Shown here: positions 25,325 to 36,925 of the stretch, one piece after another | Layout of the letters: every line of letters begins with the position of its first letter | How positions within the stretch are numbered: the first letter of the stretch is position 1 | From: Parasponia andersonii | Taxonomy: Eukaryota; Streptophyta; Magnoliopsida; Rosales; Cannabaceae | DNA: 64,000 nucleotides | Direction: 5' to 3' | Assembly (NCBI GenBank): GCA_002914805.1 | Contig: JXTB01000233.1 | Coordinates: 364,422 to 428,421 of the forward strand | Translations under genes and position numbers: made by a program | The notes under the pieces: generated by a model | Databases searched by the model: none | Seen by the model: only the letters and a program-made list of their open reading frames with translations | Told to the model about the DNA's origin: nothing

Positions 25325-27520
25325 CTACTTAACTCTACCCCAGATAATGCTAAAATTATGAGACAAAGTGATCGAAGGCAACAAGATATATATGGCCAGA
25401 AATAAAACATGATCACGAGAAAACTAAAACTTTTATAATGGGAGAAATATTTGAGTAGTGCAAATAATCATATAGTCTTTTCTCACTAGTTAATACTCAT
25501 TTCTATTATTTTTATGGAAATTATTTGTCTTATGTTTAGACATATTCACCAATTTCTAAATGACATCACATTTTAAATATTTTTTAGATTAGATAATAAA
25601 AGTATATAAAACTAGTTACCAATAACAAACTAAGCTAATCTGCTTCATAAGTTATAGGTGATTACATTCAAATAGCACCATAAACTCAATTAAATTAAGA
25701 TAAAAATAAGAACTAAATGGCATAGAGAATCAAATAGTTAAGAGATTCTAAATTAATTGTTGTTCTCAATCAAATATGGAAGACCCTCTACCCTACACAG
25801 ATAAAAACGTTAATTCTGTAGAAGGTACTAGAATTTTGTAAAGCTTACTAATAAAGTAGAGTTACACTCATTGCTAGGAATCATTTAGTCCATAATCAGT
25901 TTTATGCTCCTTAATACATCCTATCATTTTCTTTCTTTCATTCTTTCTTATCCCTTTTTCTTTTTTGCCTCCACTACTCTCTTTCTTTCCCTTAATTTGC
26001 TTCATGAATCCTCACTTTACATGCTAGAAATACTAAAAGGTTTGTTAGGAAGGAGAAATTCTTAGCTAGGCATTTCAACAAACATCTTATGTGTGTGCTT
26101 AAGTGACACCGCAGTCAATTTAGAATTAGAAAAACTATTTAAATTCCTCTGTTTAGATACAAAAACAACTCAAAAATAATGATTTGTCATAATATATTAA
26201 AACTGAAATGAGAAAGAAGTTTACTTTCCCTGCTAATAGATGCAAATAGAAACCGTTCATTTTTCAATTTGAATGACACATCATAAAGCTTAAATTATTA
26301 TAAAAATGGAAAAGGAAAAACCACTGTCATAGCTCAAAATTGTACAAAAATTCTTGTATATACACAAGTAATAATAAGAAACATTGAGTAAAATGCAAGA
26401 AACTCCAATTTGAGATTGGTGTGGGAGAAGCTATTTTCCTCCTACTCATAAATGCAAATAGAAACAGATTACATTTCGATTTGAATATCATACCATAAAT
26501 TTTAGATTCTTACAAAAATTGAGAAGGAAAAAACCATTACTATAGCTCATGATCATAACAAAATCGATCTTGTATAATTTGAGTAAAGCGCGAAAAGCTT
26601 TAATTTGAGATCGATAAAGTAGAAGCTTCATTTCGAGGTTTAGGAAGGAAGAACTTTGATTAGAAAATGATGAGCTCTGATTAGAGACTAGCGATATTGA
26701 CGGTGATAGCTATTATGGAGGATATTCTTGCCATAGAAATTGATATGGGGGACTTTCTCATGCGAGAAAGTATGAGAAAATTTATGAACAGTCTTATTTT
26801 GCCATGATTGAAGATTGGAATTTCAATCTAATTAGGAACTTAGTCTGAATAGTCTTATTTTGCCATGATTGAAGATTGGAATTTCAATCTAATTAGGAAC
26901 TTAGTCTGACTTTATTTTTTGGGTAAAATGGTTATTTTATCTCTCAAAATTAATAGAATCTAATAATAATTTTAAATTTAATTAAACACTTAAAAATAAT
27001 GATAGGTCTACTTAGCCCCTGTATATACAAAATGTAGATAGAAGAAGAGTCTTAGTTCAATGGGTTGACCAACAAATTGTGAGTGAGTGAGCCCAAACGC
27101 TTTTTGCTAGTTAGCAATTAAATATTTATTCTATTATGACCCGCTTAATAATGCTACGCATAATTAATACATAGTTGCATAATTGTCAATAATATGATTT
27201 AGTCATGAGATTCTAGTTAGTTTCTAATGATTGTATTAGTTCGTACAAAAATATTCCGACAGATTAGAGAAACAAAAACAAGTATATGTAGTTAAATAGA
27301 ATGTTGCTATTAATTAGTGCCTCTTATTTGCCATGCAAGCCCTAGCTAGATGATAAATTAATTCTTATTTTATACAAAGGCCCATTACATGTATGATATT
27401 TGAATGGCGGAGACCAACACACCATTACGCTTGTTTGACCCGCACACAAAAAATAATTAAAAAAAATGAACAGGCTCTTGTGGTGACGATAATAGCTAGC
27501 AGTAGTTCAATTATTTTATG

Positions 27521-27557
<37 letters not shown>

Positions 27558-28885
27558 CTGTTGGCCTTGAAAATTACCATTTTGGGAAGGCAGTGTCTGA
27601 CTAATTAATTCAGAAACAAGAAATGATCACGGCCGATTGGGAGCTTCTTTCATTTTTTTTTTTCCCATATATCTTGGGGGAAATGAAATGGATTATTGAT
27701 AAAGTTTTTCCTCTTTAGGTGTCCAATTATAAGAAGATTGTCTGATTTTTAAAATGGGAAGGAAAAAAAAAAAGACACTAGAGTATGAGCCTTTTTTTTT
27801 CACTTCGATTTAATAAATATTCGTTTTCTCTTTTTTATACTTATATTCTATATAGTTTATGTATTGAATATAAGTCTATACTGTATGTATCATATTTTAG
27901 ATTGGGTATATATACACTGATTATATACCTTTCGTGACATTTGAAAAACCGAATAGAGGAAATTAGCCCCGGTACGATAATTCGCTGAAAGTTTATAAAA
28001 ATACAACTCTGTTTTGTTTATCTTTTCTTTTAATACGGTATTTAATTAGTTTTATACGGTACGGTAGTTGTTTTTAGTTTTTCCTTTTTTTAAAAAAAAT
28101 CTTATTTAACTCACTTTGACGCGCATAGAAAATAAAAGTGGTTGTCAACTGGCGCGTGACTTGCCTTTTATCTTTTTTTTTTTTTAATTTTTAATTTTCT
28201 GATTTTACATTTTTCAATGATTTTTTTTTTTCATTTTCAGGTTTATTTTTCTTTTCTTTGTTTATTATTTTCTGAATTAATTTTTTAATATAGAAATTTG
28301 TTGTTGTCTATTTTTCTTTTTTAGTTTATTTCAAGGTGCCATTTTTTATTTTGTTTTTTCTTCTTGTTTGCCGTTTCTTTTTATAATATGTTTATTTTTT
28401 CTTTTTTTTTTTTTCCTTCTTCTTCAATGTTTACTTTGTTTCCGAGAAGTTTTCTTTCATTAGTTATCATTAGTTTTTGTTTAAAGAAAACAAAAAAATT
28501 TTGAAACAAGAATTTTTTCTTTTTTTAAAAAAAGAAAACTCGAAGCAACAAAAATAAAATAATTAAGTGGTTGTAGGTATTCATTCTTTTTTAAATCAAG
28601 CAATATCAAATATGGTTACTATTACCATTTTAATTACTAATATACTTTTACCATTTTAATTATAAATATAGGCTAATATATGCTTTTGAAGTATCTATCC
28701 AAGTACCAATCTCTTTTGAGGATCTTATAGTTTGATAAGTGATTTAGGTGACTAACTGTACGTCACCCACTTAGTTCGTGATAATATATGGTAATCACTC
28801 ACTTCGGTCGCTCACATAGGGTAACCAAGAAATGTTTAAAGTTGGATACTCTATAAGGAATTGCATATATATATATATATATGTA
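25325..28885. other. AT-rich intergenic region with small local duplications
   Basis: No gene recognised. Contains a roughly 200-bp diverged duplication (about 26235-26410 and 26445-26640: TGCAAATAGAAAC ... TCTTGTATA), a (TA)n tract at 27523-27552 and T-rich DNA at 28160-28480. The ORFs here are short and not protein-like. Confidence 0.6.
26787..26909. repeat. 61-bp exact tandem duplication
   Basis: The block AGTCTTATTTTGCCATGATT ... GGAACTTAGTCTGA occurs twice in direct succession with no differences noticed, so it is recent or under correction. Confidence 0.85.
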
Positions 28886-28890
28886 ATAAA

Positions 28891-29682
28891 TGTGGGGCTT
28901 GTTCCTAGATTACGTACCACGTGATCGATTAAGTGGCAGAGCAGGTCACAAGGGGGGCACGCCATCCGACGCTTATCTAGAGTAACCATTTAAAAGTCAC
29001 GCGAGTCACACGTGATACCGCATGGGCCCATGGGCTATCCGAGGCCAGGGCCGAATCCATCTCAGACCCTGGACAGTTCGGCCCAATCCAGTTCTTGCCT
29101 CGATAGATGGGGATCAGAAGTCTCGAGGGTCTTCCGCTAGAAGACCAGGGAGGCAACGCTCTGCTCCAGACCCAGACAAGGCATTTAATACGATCTTGAG
29201 TAGGTGTGCACATTGGGCAAACCGTCCTGACAGAATGGCGGTTTGTCAAAGTCTCGCCCCCGACAGGCCCGAGTCATAGGGGACAGCGAAAAGTAGGCCA
29301 CGACGATGCAAGGGAAATCACGGTAATCACGGCTTGTGATCTCTGGAGTAAGTCATGGTGTGAAAAGGTATTCAATCATGGGATTGAGAGCCGGAAAAGG
29401 CTCCCAATTCCAAGATTATAGATATAAGCCTTGCTTCCCCCTCGAAAAAAAAAAAGAGATTAAGATTGACATATAAAAAGAAAAACTAAATCTTTGCTTC
29501 TCAGCCTCAGGGATAAACAACTGACTTAAGCATCGAAGAGTCTTTGCAGGTGGCCACCCCCGCCTCTCCGACCCGACTTGAAATAAAAAGCACGCTGGGA
29601 TAGCAAGGATACATGGACAGTTGGTAGATACAACGTTAGCAGTTTAGAGATACGTGGACTGCTGGTAAGAATCACACCAACA
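28891..29682 (+). repeat. 5' LTR of the Tat-type element
   Basis: 792 bp, TGTGGGGCTT to CACCAACA. TATATAAGCC occurs near 29420 in the right region for a promoter. Collinear with 41073-41867. Confidence 0.93.
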
Positions 29683-29685
29683 GTT

Positions 29686-29703
29686 TGGCGCCATATGTGG
29701 GAA
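29686..29703 (+). other. Primer binding site of the Tat-type element
   Basis: TGGCGCCATATGTGGGAA, three bases after the 5' LTR. The pattern TGGCGCC..TGTGGGAA is common in plant gypsy elements; I do not assign the tRNA. Confidence 0.7.
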
Positions 29704-29772
29704 TCGTTGAGCGCGAGAGAAAGAGTAGGAGTCTCACGATCACGCTCTCCCCAAACCATACAACGTCGAATG

Positions 29773-31371
29773 ATGGTACCCTCAAGAATAACAACTAAGA
29801 GCACACATCCTAACGCCGAAGGGAGCTCCTAGGAAGTATAACCGGGTTTGGAACAAAAGCTAGACCAAATACTTGCTGTCCTGGCAGAAGCAAACCGGAA
29901 GGCAGAGATGGCCTATGAGGTCGTCCTGGCTTTAAAAGATGAAGTTAGGGAAGTACATAGAGATAACGCTTGCCTCGAAGGGCTGCTGGCAAGCGAAGCC
30001 AAGAGCGAGCGAAGGGAAGACTTTGACGAAAAGATTTAACAAGAGTCTGGGGGCCAACCGCCGAGAGAAGTTCCCGTCCCATCCAGATAGCGGATACAGA
30101 GGGAGCGACAAAGCCAGACAAGGCCTTTCTGAGCCGGAGCGGCGATGGACCGAAGACACCAAGAAAGCCCGGAAAGTGTGCTTCCCAACTGGAAACAAGA
30201 AATGATGGCGGAGTTGAGTAAGAGGCTCAGGGCCCATCACAGCCAGACCTCCGATGATCTGGCAGAGCAAACCGTGTAAGGGATCAATCAGATGGCTTTC
30301 GCCGACTGGATCCAGCTGGAACCCAAACCGAAAGACTTCACAACTCTGATCTTCAGACTATTCGAGGGAAAGACTGACCACCTCGATCATATATACCACT
30401 TTCAGCAGAAGATCGCCTTGGAGACCAGGGATGAGGCTGTGACCTACAGAATCTTCTCCACAACCCTAGCGGGGCCGACCCTGTTATAGTTCAGACAACT
30501 CCCAGAGAAGTGCACAAACGAGTTCGAAGATTTCTGCAAACTTTTCTTAAAGCAATACACGGGAGCCCGGAGGCAACAGAAAACCATGCGAGACCTCGAC
30601 CGGTTGGAACAAACCGTGAATGAGTCTCTAAGAGAATACTTGTCACGTTTCCTGGAGGTGATGTCCCTAGTACACAACGCCGACTTGGCCCAAGCCGCAA
30701 GCTCATTCGTCAAGGGCCTGTAGCTGGGATCGATGCTATCAGACAATCTGCTTTTGAACTTGCCATACAATATGGCAGACGTCCAGGCGACATCGGAAGG
30801 GGTATTCAGGGTGCTGGAAAGCCATCAAAAAATGTGCAAGGCCTTCGCCGCGATAACAACAGCACCGGCGCAAACCCCGGCCCCGCAAGGAATGAAGAGG
30901 CCTGCACTAGACCAAGGGCCAACTCCGAAACAGGGAGCCCACACCCAAGGCAGTCAATAAGACGACAAGAAGAGGAAGACGTCTAGGGACCACTGCCGAA
31001 ATACAAGCTCAACATGCCAATCGATGTGATCTACCTCCAGAACAGGGACATGGGCATTTTCAAAGACCCGCCCAAGTCCGGTATTCCTGAGCATATGAAA
31101 AATAGGAACAGATACTGCCAATTTCACAAAGATTATGAGCATGACACCATCAACTGCCATAGCCTTTATGTGCAGGTTATGATGGCAATCCATGCCGGTA
31201 AGTTGAAGCAGTATGTGAAGACCGACAAAAGCCAGTTAAAGGAAAACGCTCCTAGACCCGAAAAAGACAAGCAGACCCAGGCCTTCGAGTCAAGAGAACA
31301 GGCTCTGAGGATAGTGCCGACTATCATAGGCAGACCAGAGTTGACCCAGGGTCAGGAAAAGAAGGAAAAAT
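29773..31371 (+). pseudogene. gag of the Tat-type element (broken)
   Basis: ATG at 29773, then in-frame stops before the KLDQILAVLAEANRKAEMAY coiled region. The capsid core is at 30292-30960 (FRLFEGKTDHLDHIYHFQ, FCKLFLKQYTGARRQQ, LREYLSRFLEVM) with TAG stops at 30487 and 30721 inside one frame. After a frameshift, the nucleocapsid YCQFHKDYEHDTINCHSL (C-x2-H type, typical of this lineage) is followed by a linker to a TGA at 31371. Structural protein of the particle; not functional here. Confidence 0.85.
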
Positions 31372-31394
31372 GACAAAAAAAGACTGAAGAAAGG

Positions 31395-32156
31395 GTGAAG
31401 CGACTGAAGGGGATGGGCCACTCTGTGAACCACCTGGCGATAGGAGAAAGCTATGCCTCAGCCACCCCTATCGCTTTCACCCAGCAAGACTTGTCCATGG
31501 TGCGTCTACCCCATGATGACCCATTGGTGATTAAGCTACAGATCGACTCCGCGTTAGTCGAAAAGGTCCTAGTTGACAGTGGGAGTAGCGTCGATGTCCT
31601 ATTCCGCAGCACATTCGAGAGCATGGGCTTGGATCAAAACGCACTCAGGCTAGCCACTGTTCGCTTTCAACAGTACTAAGGTCAGCCCCTTGGGCGTTGT
31701 GACCCTAAAGGTCTGCGCGGCGGAGAGGTGCTTGGACGTGGACTTCGTCATCATCGACTGCCAGTCCTCCTTCAACATCATCATGGGGAGAGGGTAGATT
31801 CACGCCATGCATGGGATCACCATGCCCCATGTCCATGGTGCGTCTGCCCCATGACGACCCCTTGGTGATTAAGCTGCAGATCGACTCCGCGTTAGTCGAA
31901 AAGGTCTTAGTTGACAGTGGGAGTAGCGTCGACGTCCTATTCCGCAGCACATTCGAGAGCATGGGCTTAGATCGAAATGCACTCAGGCTAGCCACTGTTC
32001 GCCTTCAACAGTACTAAGGTCAGCCTCTTGGGCATTGTGACCCTGAAGGTCTGCGCAGCGGAGAGATGCTTGGATATGGACTTCGTCATCATCGACTGCC
32101 AGTCCTCCTTCAACATCGTCATGGGGAGAGGGTAGATCCACGCCATGCATGGGATC
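31395..32156 (+). pseudogene. Protease region of the Tat-type element, tandemly duplicated (338 bp)
   Basis: The active-site block LVDSGSSVDVLF occurs twice. DNA from 31493 repeats from 31831 at an offset of 338 bp up to about 32156. 338 is not a multiple of three, so the second copy is in another frame. Both copies share the same TAG where GR-W-IHAM is expected (about 31797 and 32135). Confidence 0.88.
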
Positions 32157-33900
32157 ACCTCCACCCTACACCAGGTCTTAAGATATCTATCAAAGGATAG
32201 TACTTATATGATAGACATCAAAGGAGACCAAGCCTCCGTGAGGAAATGTTTTTCAACCGCCCTGAGAGGAGCCGACGTGAGCGCGAGCGCCTCAACGGGG
32301 GACAGATAGCAATCAAAGGACCGCCTGCCAGCATACATGAAGCAGATCGAAGAGGAGTCTGACGGGCCAAAATCCACGATTGAGGAGCTAGTGGCTATCC
32401 CTTTGAAAGAAGCAGAACCGACGAAGGTAGTCTTAATCGGGGCCTTGCTACCTGAGGAAGAAAGGAGCAAGCTGTTGGGGTTCCTTAGGCAGAATAGAGA
32501 TGTCTTCACGTGATCCTACGATGACATGCCTGGGATAGACCTCATACATGCCTGCCACTGGTTAAATGCAGACCCCAATTTCCCTCCAGTCAGGCAGAGG
32601 CCCTGAAGGTTCGCGTCGGAGAAAAACAGGGAGATCAACAAGGAGATAGAGACGCTACTGGAGAACGGCTTGATCATGGAATGCATATACCCATGCTGGG
32701 TCTCTAACCCGGAGGTGGTGAAGAAGAAAAATGGCGATGACTGTACTTGTATAGACTTCACCAACCTGAACAAGGCCTACTCGAAGGACAGATTCCCCCT
32801 GCCAAGGATCAACCAAATAGTCGTTGCGACAGCTGGATTCGACAGGATGAGCTTCCTAGATGCCTACTCTGGATACAACCAGATCCCTCTGCATGAGGAG
32901 GACCAGATCCATATGACATTTATTATGGAACGAGGTCTGTACTGTTACCGACGCATGCCTTTTGGTTTGAAGAATGCCGGGGCGACCTACCAGAGTCTCA
33001 TGAACAAAATGTTCGTCGAGCTGCTAGGGAAGACTATGGAGGTCTACATCGACGACATGGTCATGAAGAGTAAAGAAGCTTCAGACCATTTGGGACATCT
33101 AGACGAATGTTTCTAGATTTTAAGGCGATACCGGATGCATTTGAACCCCAAGAAATGCGCGTTCGGGGTGTCCTCCGGCCAGTTCCTACGGCACATTGTG
33201 AGAAAAAAGGGCATTGAGGCCAGCCCGACCCAGTTGTCTTCAATCGTAGATGTGCAAAGACCTTCAAACATTCGGGAGGTCCAGTGCCTAACTGGGAAGA
33301 TAGCCGCTCTCAGCCAATTTGTCTCCAAGATGTCTGACCGATGTAAGCCTTTCTTCTAGTGCATAAAGAGAAGCTCCACTGTTGTCTAGGGTAAGGAGCA
33401 GGACAAGGCACTGGCAGAGCTCAAGCTGTACTTAAGTCATCCGCCTATCCTGGCTTCCCCGGTAGTGGAGTAGCGCCTATACTCTTATTTGGCAGTGTCC
33501 GAAGTAGCGATCAGTGCCGTACTATTCATCGAGGAAGACAGCAAGCAGAAGCTGGTGTTTTACACAAGCCACATACTCTTGGACACCGAGACGCGATATA
33601 GTATGGAAGAGAAACAGGTCCTGGCTCTGGTCAATACTAAGAAAAGACTCAGGCAATATTTCGAGGCACACTCGGTTACTGTATATACGGATTTCCCCTT
33701 CTAGAAAATCTTGGCCAAACTGGATTTATCAGGACGACTAACCAAGCGGGACATCGAACTAGGGATATACGACATCGAGTATCGGCCTCGAGTAGCGAAG
33801 AAAGGACAAGTCATGGCGGACTTCCTGGTGGAAATCCAATCCTTCGGTGAGCCACACGACCCATTTCAAACGTCTCCACCTCACATCCTTTCAGCCTAGA
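32157..33900 (+). pseudogene. Reverse transcriptase and first RNase H of the Tat-type element
   Basis: RT at 32670-33115: CIDFTNLNKAYSKDRFPLPR, FLDAYSGYNQIPLHEEDQI, CYRRMPFGLKNAGATYQ, and the catalytic YIDDM intact. It continues in the same frame after a TAG at 33114, with FGVSSGQFLRHIVRKKGIEA. First RNase H: YLAVSEVAISAVLFIEE ... FYTSHILLDTETRYS ... VTVYTD. Stops at 33357, 33387, 33469 and 33702 are all TAG, where Gln or Trp is expected. Upstream part 32157-32669 is the protease-RT linker with stops. Confidence 0.88.
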
Positions 33901-34300
33901 CCCTCTACACTGACGGATCCACGAACGCCTCTGGATCCAGCAGGACTCAGGGTAGAGAAAGCTTTAAGGCTCAGTTTCCAGGTAACGAACAACGAGGCGG
34001 AGTAAGAGGTATGGCTGCAAGGCCTTGAGATTGCTCTGCACTTCAGAGTAGAGAGCATCACAGTAAAAACCGACTCGTAGCTAATTGTGGGTCAGGTCAA
34101 GAGAGACTTCAAAGTAAAAGAGCCAAGATTATACAGGTACTTCTCCAGGGTAATGGGGGCGAAATCCCGCTTTAGTAGTTTCAATATCGAACAAATACCC
34201 AGGGAGATGAACCAAAAGGCCGATGAGCTAGCTAAAAACGCGTCAATCGGGGGGACGACCGGATACGTGGAGATTCTACTAGAGGGGGAGAACACGAGCG
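33900..34300 (+). pseudogene. Second (archaeal-type) RNase H of the Tat-type element
   Basis: LYTDGSTNASGSS opens a second RNase H fold. After a frameshift come NEAE-EVWLQGLEIAL (a TAA in place of a Tyr codon), a TAG in KTDS-LIVGQV, and QIPREMNQKADELAKNAS. Possession of two RNase H domains identifies the Tat lineage. Confidence 0.8.
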
Positions 34301-35583
34301 ACCCTTCGGAGACACCCGCACGTTATGTGTTTGCAACTGACTCTGCAGACGAGGAGTGGATGAAACCCATCACCCAATACTTAGCGTTGGGAAACCTACC
34401 CGCGGACCCTCAAGAAATGAGGTCGATCAGACTGAAAGCTACCAGATATTCGATGGTAGGGGGACGACTGTATAAGAGATCAATGATGGGACCAATGCTG
34501 AGGTGCATAGGTCCCGTCAAGGCGTAGAAGCTAATGGAGGAAATCCATGAGGAAGCATACAGCAACCACTCTGGCAGACGTAGCCTCGCCCATAAGGCCT
34601 TGACGGCTGGATACTTCTGGTCATACATGATGACTGAGGTGGCCTAATTTGTCAAGAAGTATGACAAGTGCCAGAGGTTCGCCCCCATGAAGTGCCAACC
34701 CACGGAGGAACTCCATTCGAATATAACTCCTAGGCCGTTCACTAAATGGGGCCTGGACATCGTCGTAGAGCTCCCTAAAAGTCCAAGGGGAAGAAGGTAC
34801 GTCTTGCTGGCCATCGATTATTTCACCAAATGGGTAGAGGCTGAAGCCTACGAGACTGTTAATAAGGCAGACACAATTAATTTCATTTTGAAAAACATAA
34901 TCTGCTGATACGGAATACCGAAAGAGATACACGCTGATCATGGCGCACAGTTCCAGAACGATAAGCTTAAGGAGCTATGTGAGTTATATGATATAAGACT
35001 CAGTTTCTCATCCGTAAACTACCCTCAGGGGAACGGCCAAGCAGAGGCAACGAACAAGGCCATATTCAGCAATATTACAAAGAACTTGCAAGAGGCTAAA
35101 GGCAGGTGGTTAGAAGAGCTATCGGCCGTTGTGTGGGCCCATCGAACCACGGAGCAGAGGTCAACGGGAAGAATACCATTTGCCATGGTCTACGGGTCGG
35201 AGGCTATGATCCCGACCGAGATTGGCCTCCTGATCCTTTGCTCTGAAGTGGTAAGAGAAGCCTCACTGAACGAGCAGTAGCTAAGCTGTAACACAGACCT
35301 CCTAGAAGAAAAAAGAGACATAGCCCTGGTCCACCTGGCCTCGTACCATCAGCAGGCCAGGTCCTACTATGTAAAGAAGGTTAGCGCTCGTCGATTTAAC
35401 GCCAGAGATTAGGTCTTGAAGGTCAGAACGGGGAATTCCTCGAACCTAGACTCTAACTAGGTCGGGCCCTATGAGGTGATCAAAGTGCTTGACAATGGTG
35501 CATATGTCCTGAAAGAACTCAAGACCGGGAAGAGCCTATCAAACACGTGGAACGCCCAACACTTGAAAAAGTACCACGTGTAA
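34301..35583 (+). pseudogene. Integrase of the Tat-type element
   Basis: Zinc-binding remnant with KKYDKCQRFAP. The core has WGLDIVVELPKSP (Asp), KEIHADHGAQFQN (Asp) and PQGNGQAEATNKAI (Glu), followed by VYGSEAMIPTEIGL and a C-terminal tail NAQHLKKYHV ending at the TAA at 35581-35583. Interrupted by TAG (34525, 35278, 35410, 35458), TAA (34646) and TGA (34906) at codons where Gln, Trp, Glu or Arg is usual. Confidence 0.87.
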
Positions 35584-35719
35584 GATGCATGTAAATATTG
35601 TGAAATACATGTAAATGCTTATATTATTGAACAACTTAATTCTAAAACAGGTTAAGGTTTCTGCCACACGGACTTATGCTTTGGATTACTATGAAAAAGG
35701 GTTTATCTCCAGCACCAGA

Positions 35720-36560
35720 CCCCACAAACTATTCACTCATCAAAAATCGTACTGCGGGGATCATGTCGCTTGCCGACGACTGGAGAAAACGTATGAAGAG
35801 GAAAGAGCTGAGCAGTAAAATGCTAGCCAGCAGACCTCATCAAAAATCATACTACAGGGATCACGTCACTTGTCGACGACTCGAGAAAACGTATGAAGAG
35901 GAAAGAGCTGAGCAGTAAAATGCTTGCCAGCAGACCTCATCAAAAATCATATAGCGGGGATCACGTCACTTGCCGACGATCCGAGAAAACATACGAAGAG
36001 AAAAGAGCTGAGTAGTAAAATGCTTACTAGCAGACCTCATCAAAAATCGTACTGCGGGGATCACATTGCTTACCGACTACCTGAGAAAACATACGAAGAG
36101 GAAAGAGCGGAGTAGTAAAATTCTTGCCAGCAGACCTTATCAAAAATCGTACTGCAGAGATCACGTCACTCGTCGACGACCCAAGAAAACGTACGAAGAG
36201 GAAAGAGCTGTGCAACCAAAAAACTTGCCAACAGACCTCAAAAATGATCATACTATGGGAATCACATCATACAATAAAACGATTGCCGATGGCCCGAGAA
36301 AACGTACGAAGAGGAATGAGTTACGCAACCAAAAACTTGCCAGCAGAACTCGAAAACAATCGTACTATGGGAATCATATCATGCAATAAAACATTTGCTG
36401 ATGGCCCGAGAAAACGTACAAAAAAGAATAAGCTGCGCAACTAATACTTGCCAGCCGACCTTATCAAGAATCATACAATGGGGATCACGTTGCTTGCCGA
36501 TGACCCAAGAGGATGTGCGACGGGCGAGAGGCCGCGCAATGAAAACTTGCCACCAGCCCT
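35720..36560 (+). repeat. Tandem array of 100-bp units
   Basis: Anchor CAAAAATCGTACTGCGGGGA recurs at 35741, 35841, 35941, 36041 and 36141, exactly 100 bp apart, followed by about three diverged units to 36560. Each unit carries CGACGAC ... GAGAAAACGTATGAAGAGG. The short repetitive ORFs seen in it are a by-product. Located between integrase and the antisense gene. Confidence 0.93.
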
Positions 36561-36599
36561 CAAGGAATACCTACAAGACGGGAAAAGAGTTGGGTGATA

Positions 36600-36830
36600 A
36601 GACCCTTCTCGGAAAACACCTTAGCTGCGCACGAGCCAAAGGCAAGCGGGGTTAGGGCTTGCCCGTTGGAAGCAGACCCTCCCAGAAAGCACCTTAGCTG
36701 CGCACGAGATAAAGGTAAGCAGGGCTAGGGTCTGCCCGTTGAAAGCAGACCCTCCCCAGAGAGCGCCTTAGCTACACATGGACTGGAAGTGAACAGAGCT
36801 ATGGCCTACCTATTGAAAGTAGGCCAATAC
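36600..36830 (+). repeat. Tandem array of about 73-bp units
   Basis: CACCTTAGCTGCGCACGAG at about 36617 and 36690, and a diverged CGCCTTAGCTACACATG at about 36764, with GCAGACCCTCCC between. About three units, immediately after the 100-bp array. Confidence 0.8.
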
Positions 36831-36925
36831 AAGACCAAGCATGAAGACAGAAGTTAAAACCAAACTCTGTTTATTATTGCCTAAAATACAAAACGCGTAT
36901 CGACAGGGACGCGGACCCAGAAGCT

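Noticed and set aside
35720..36560. CRISPR-like regular spacing
   Set aside because: The whole 100-bp unit is repeated with no unique spacers, and this is plant DNA inside a retrotransposon.
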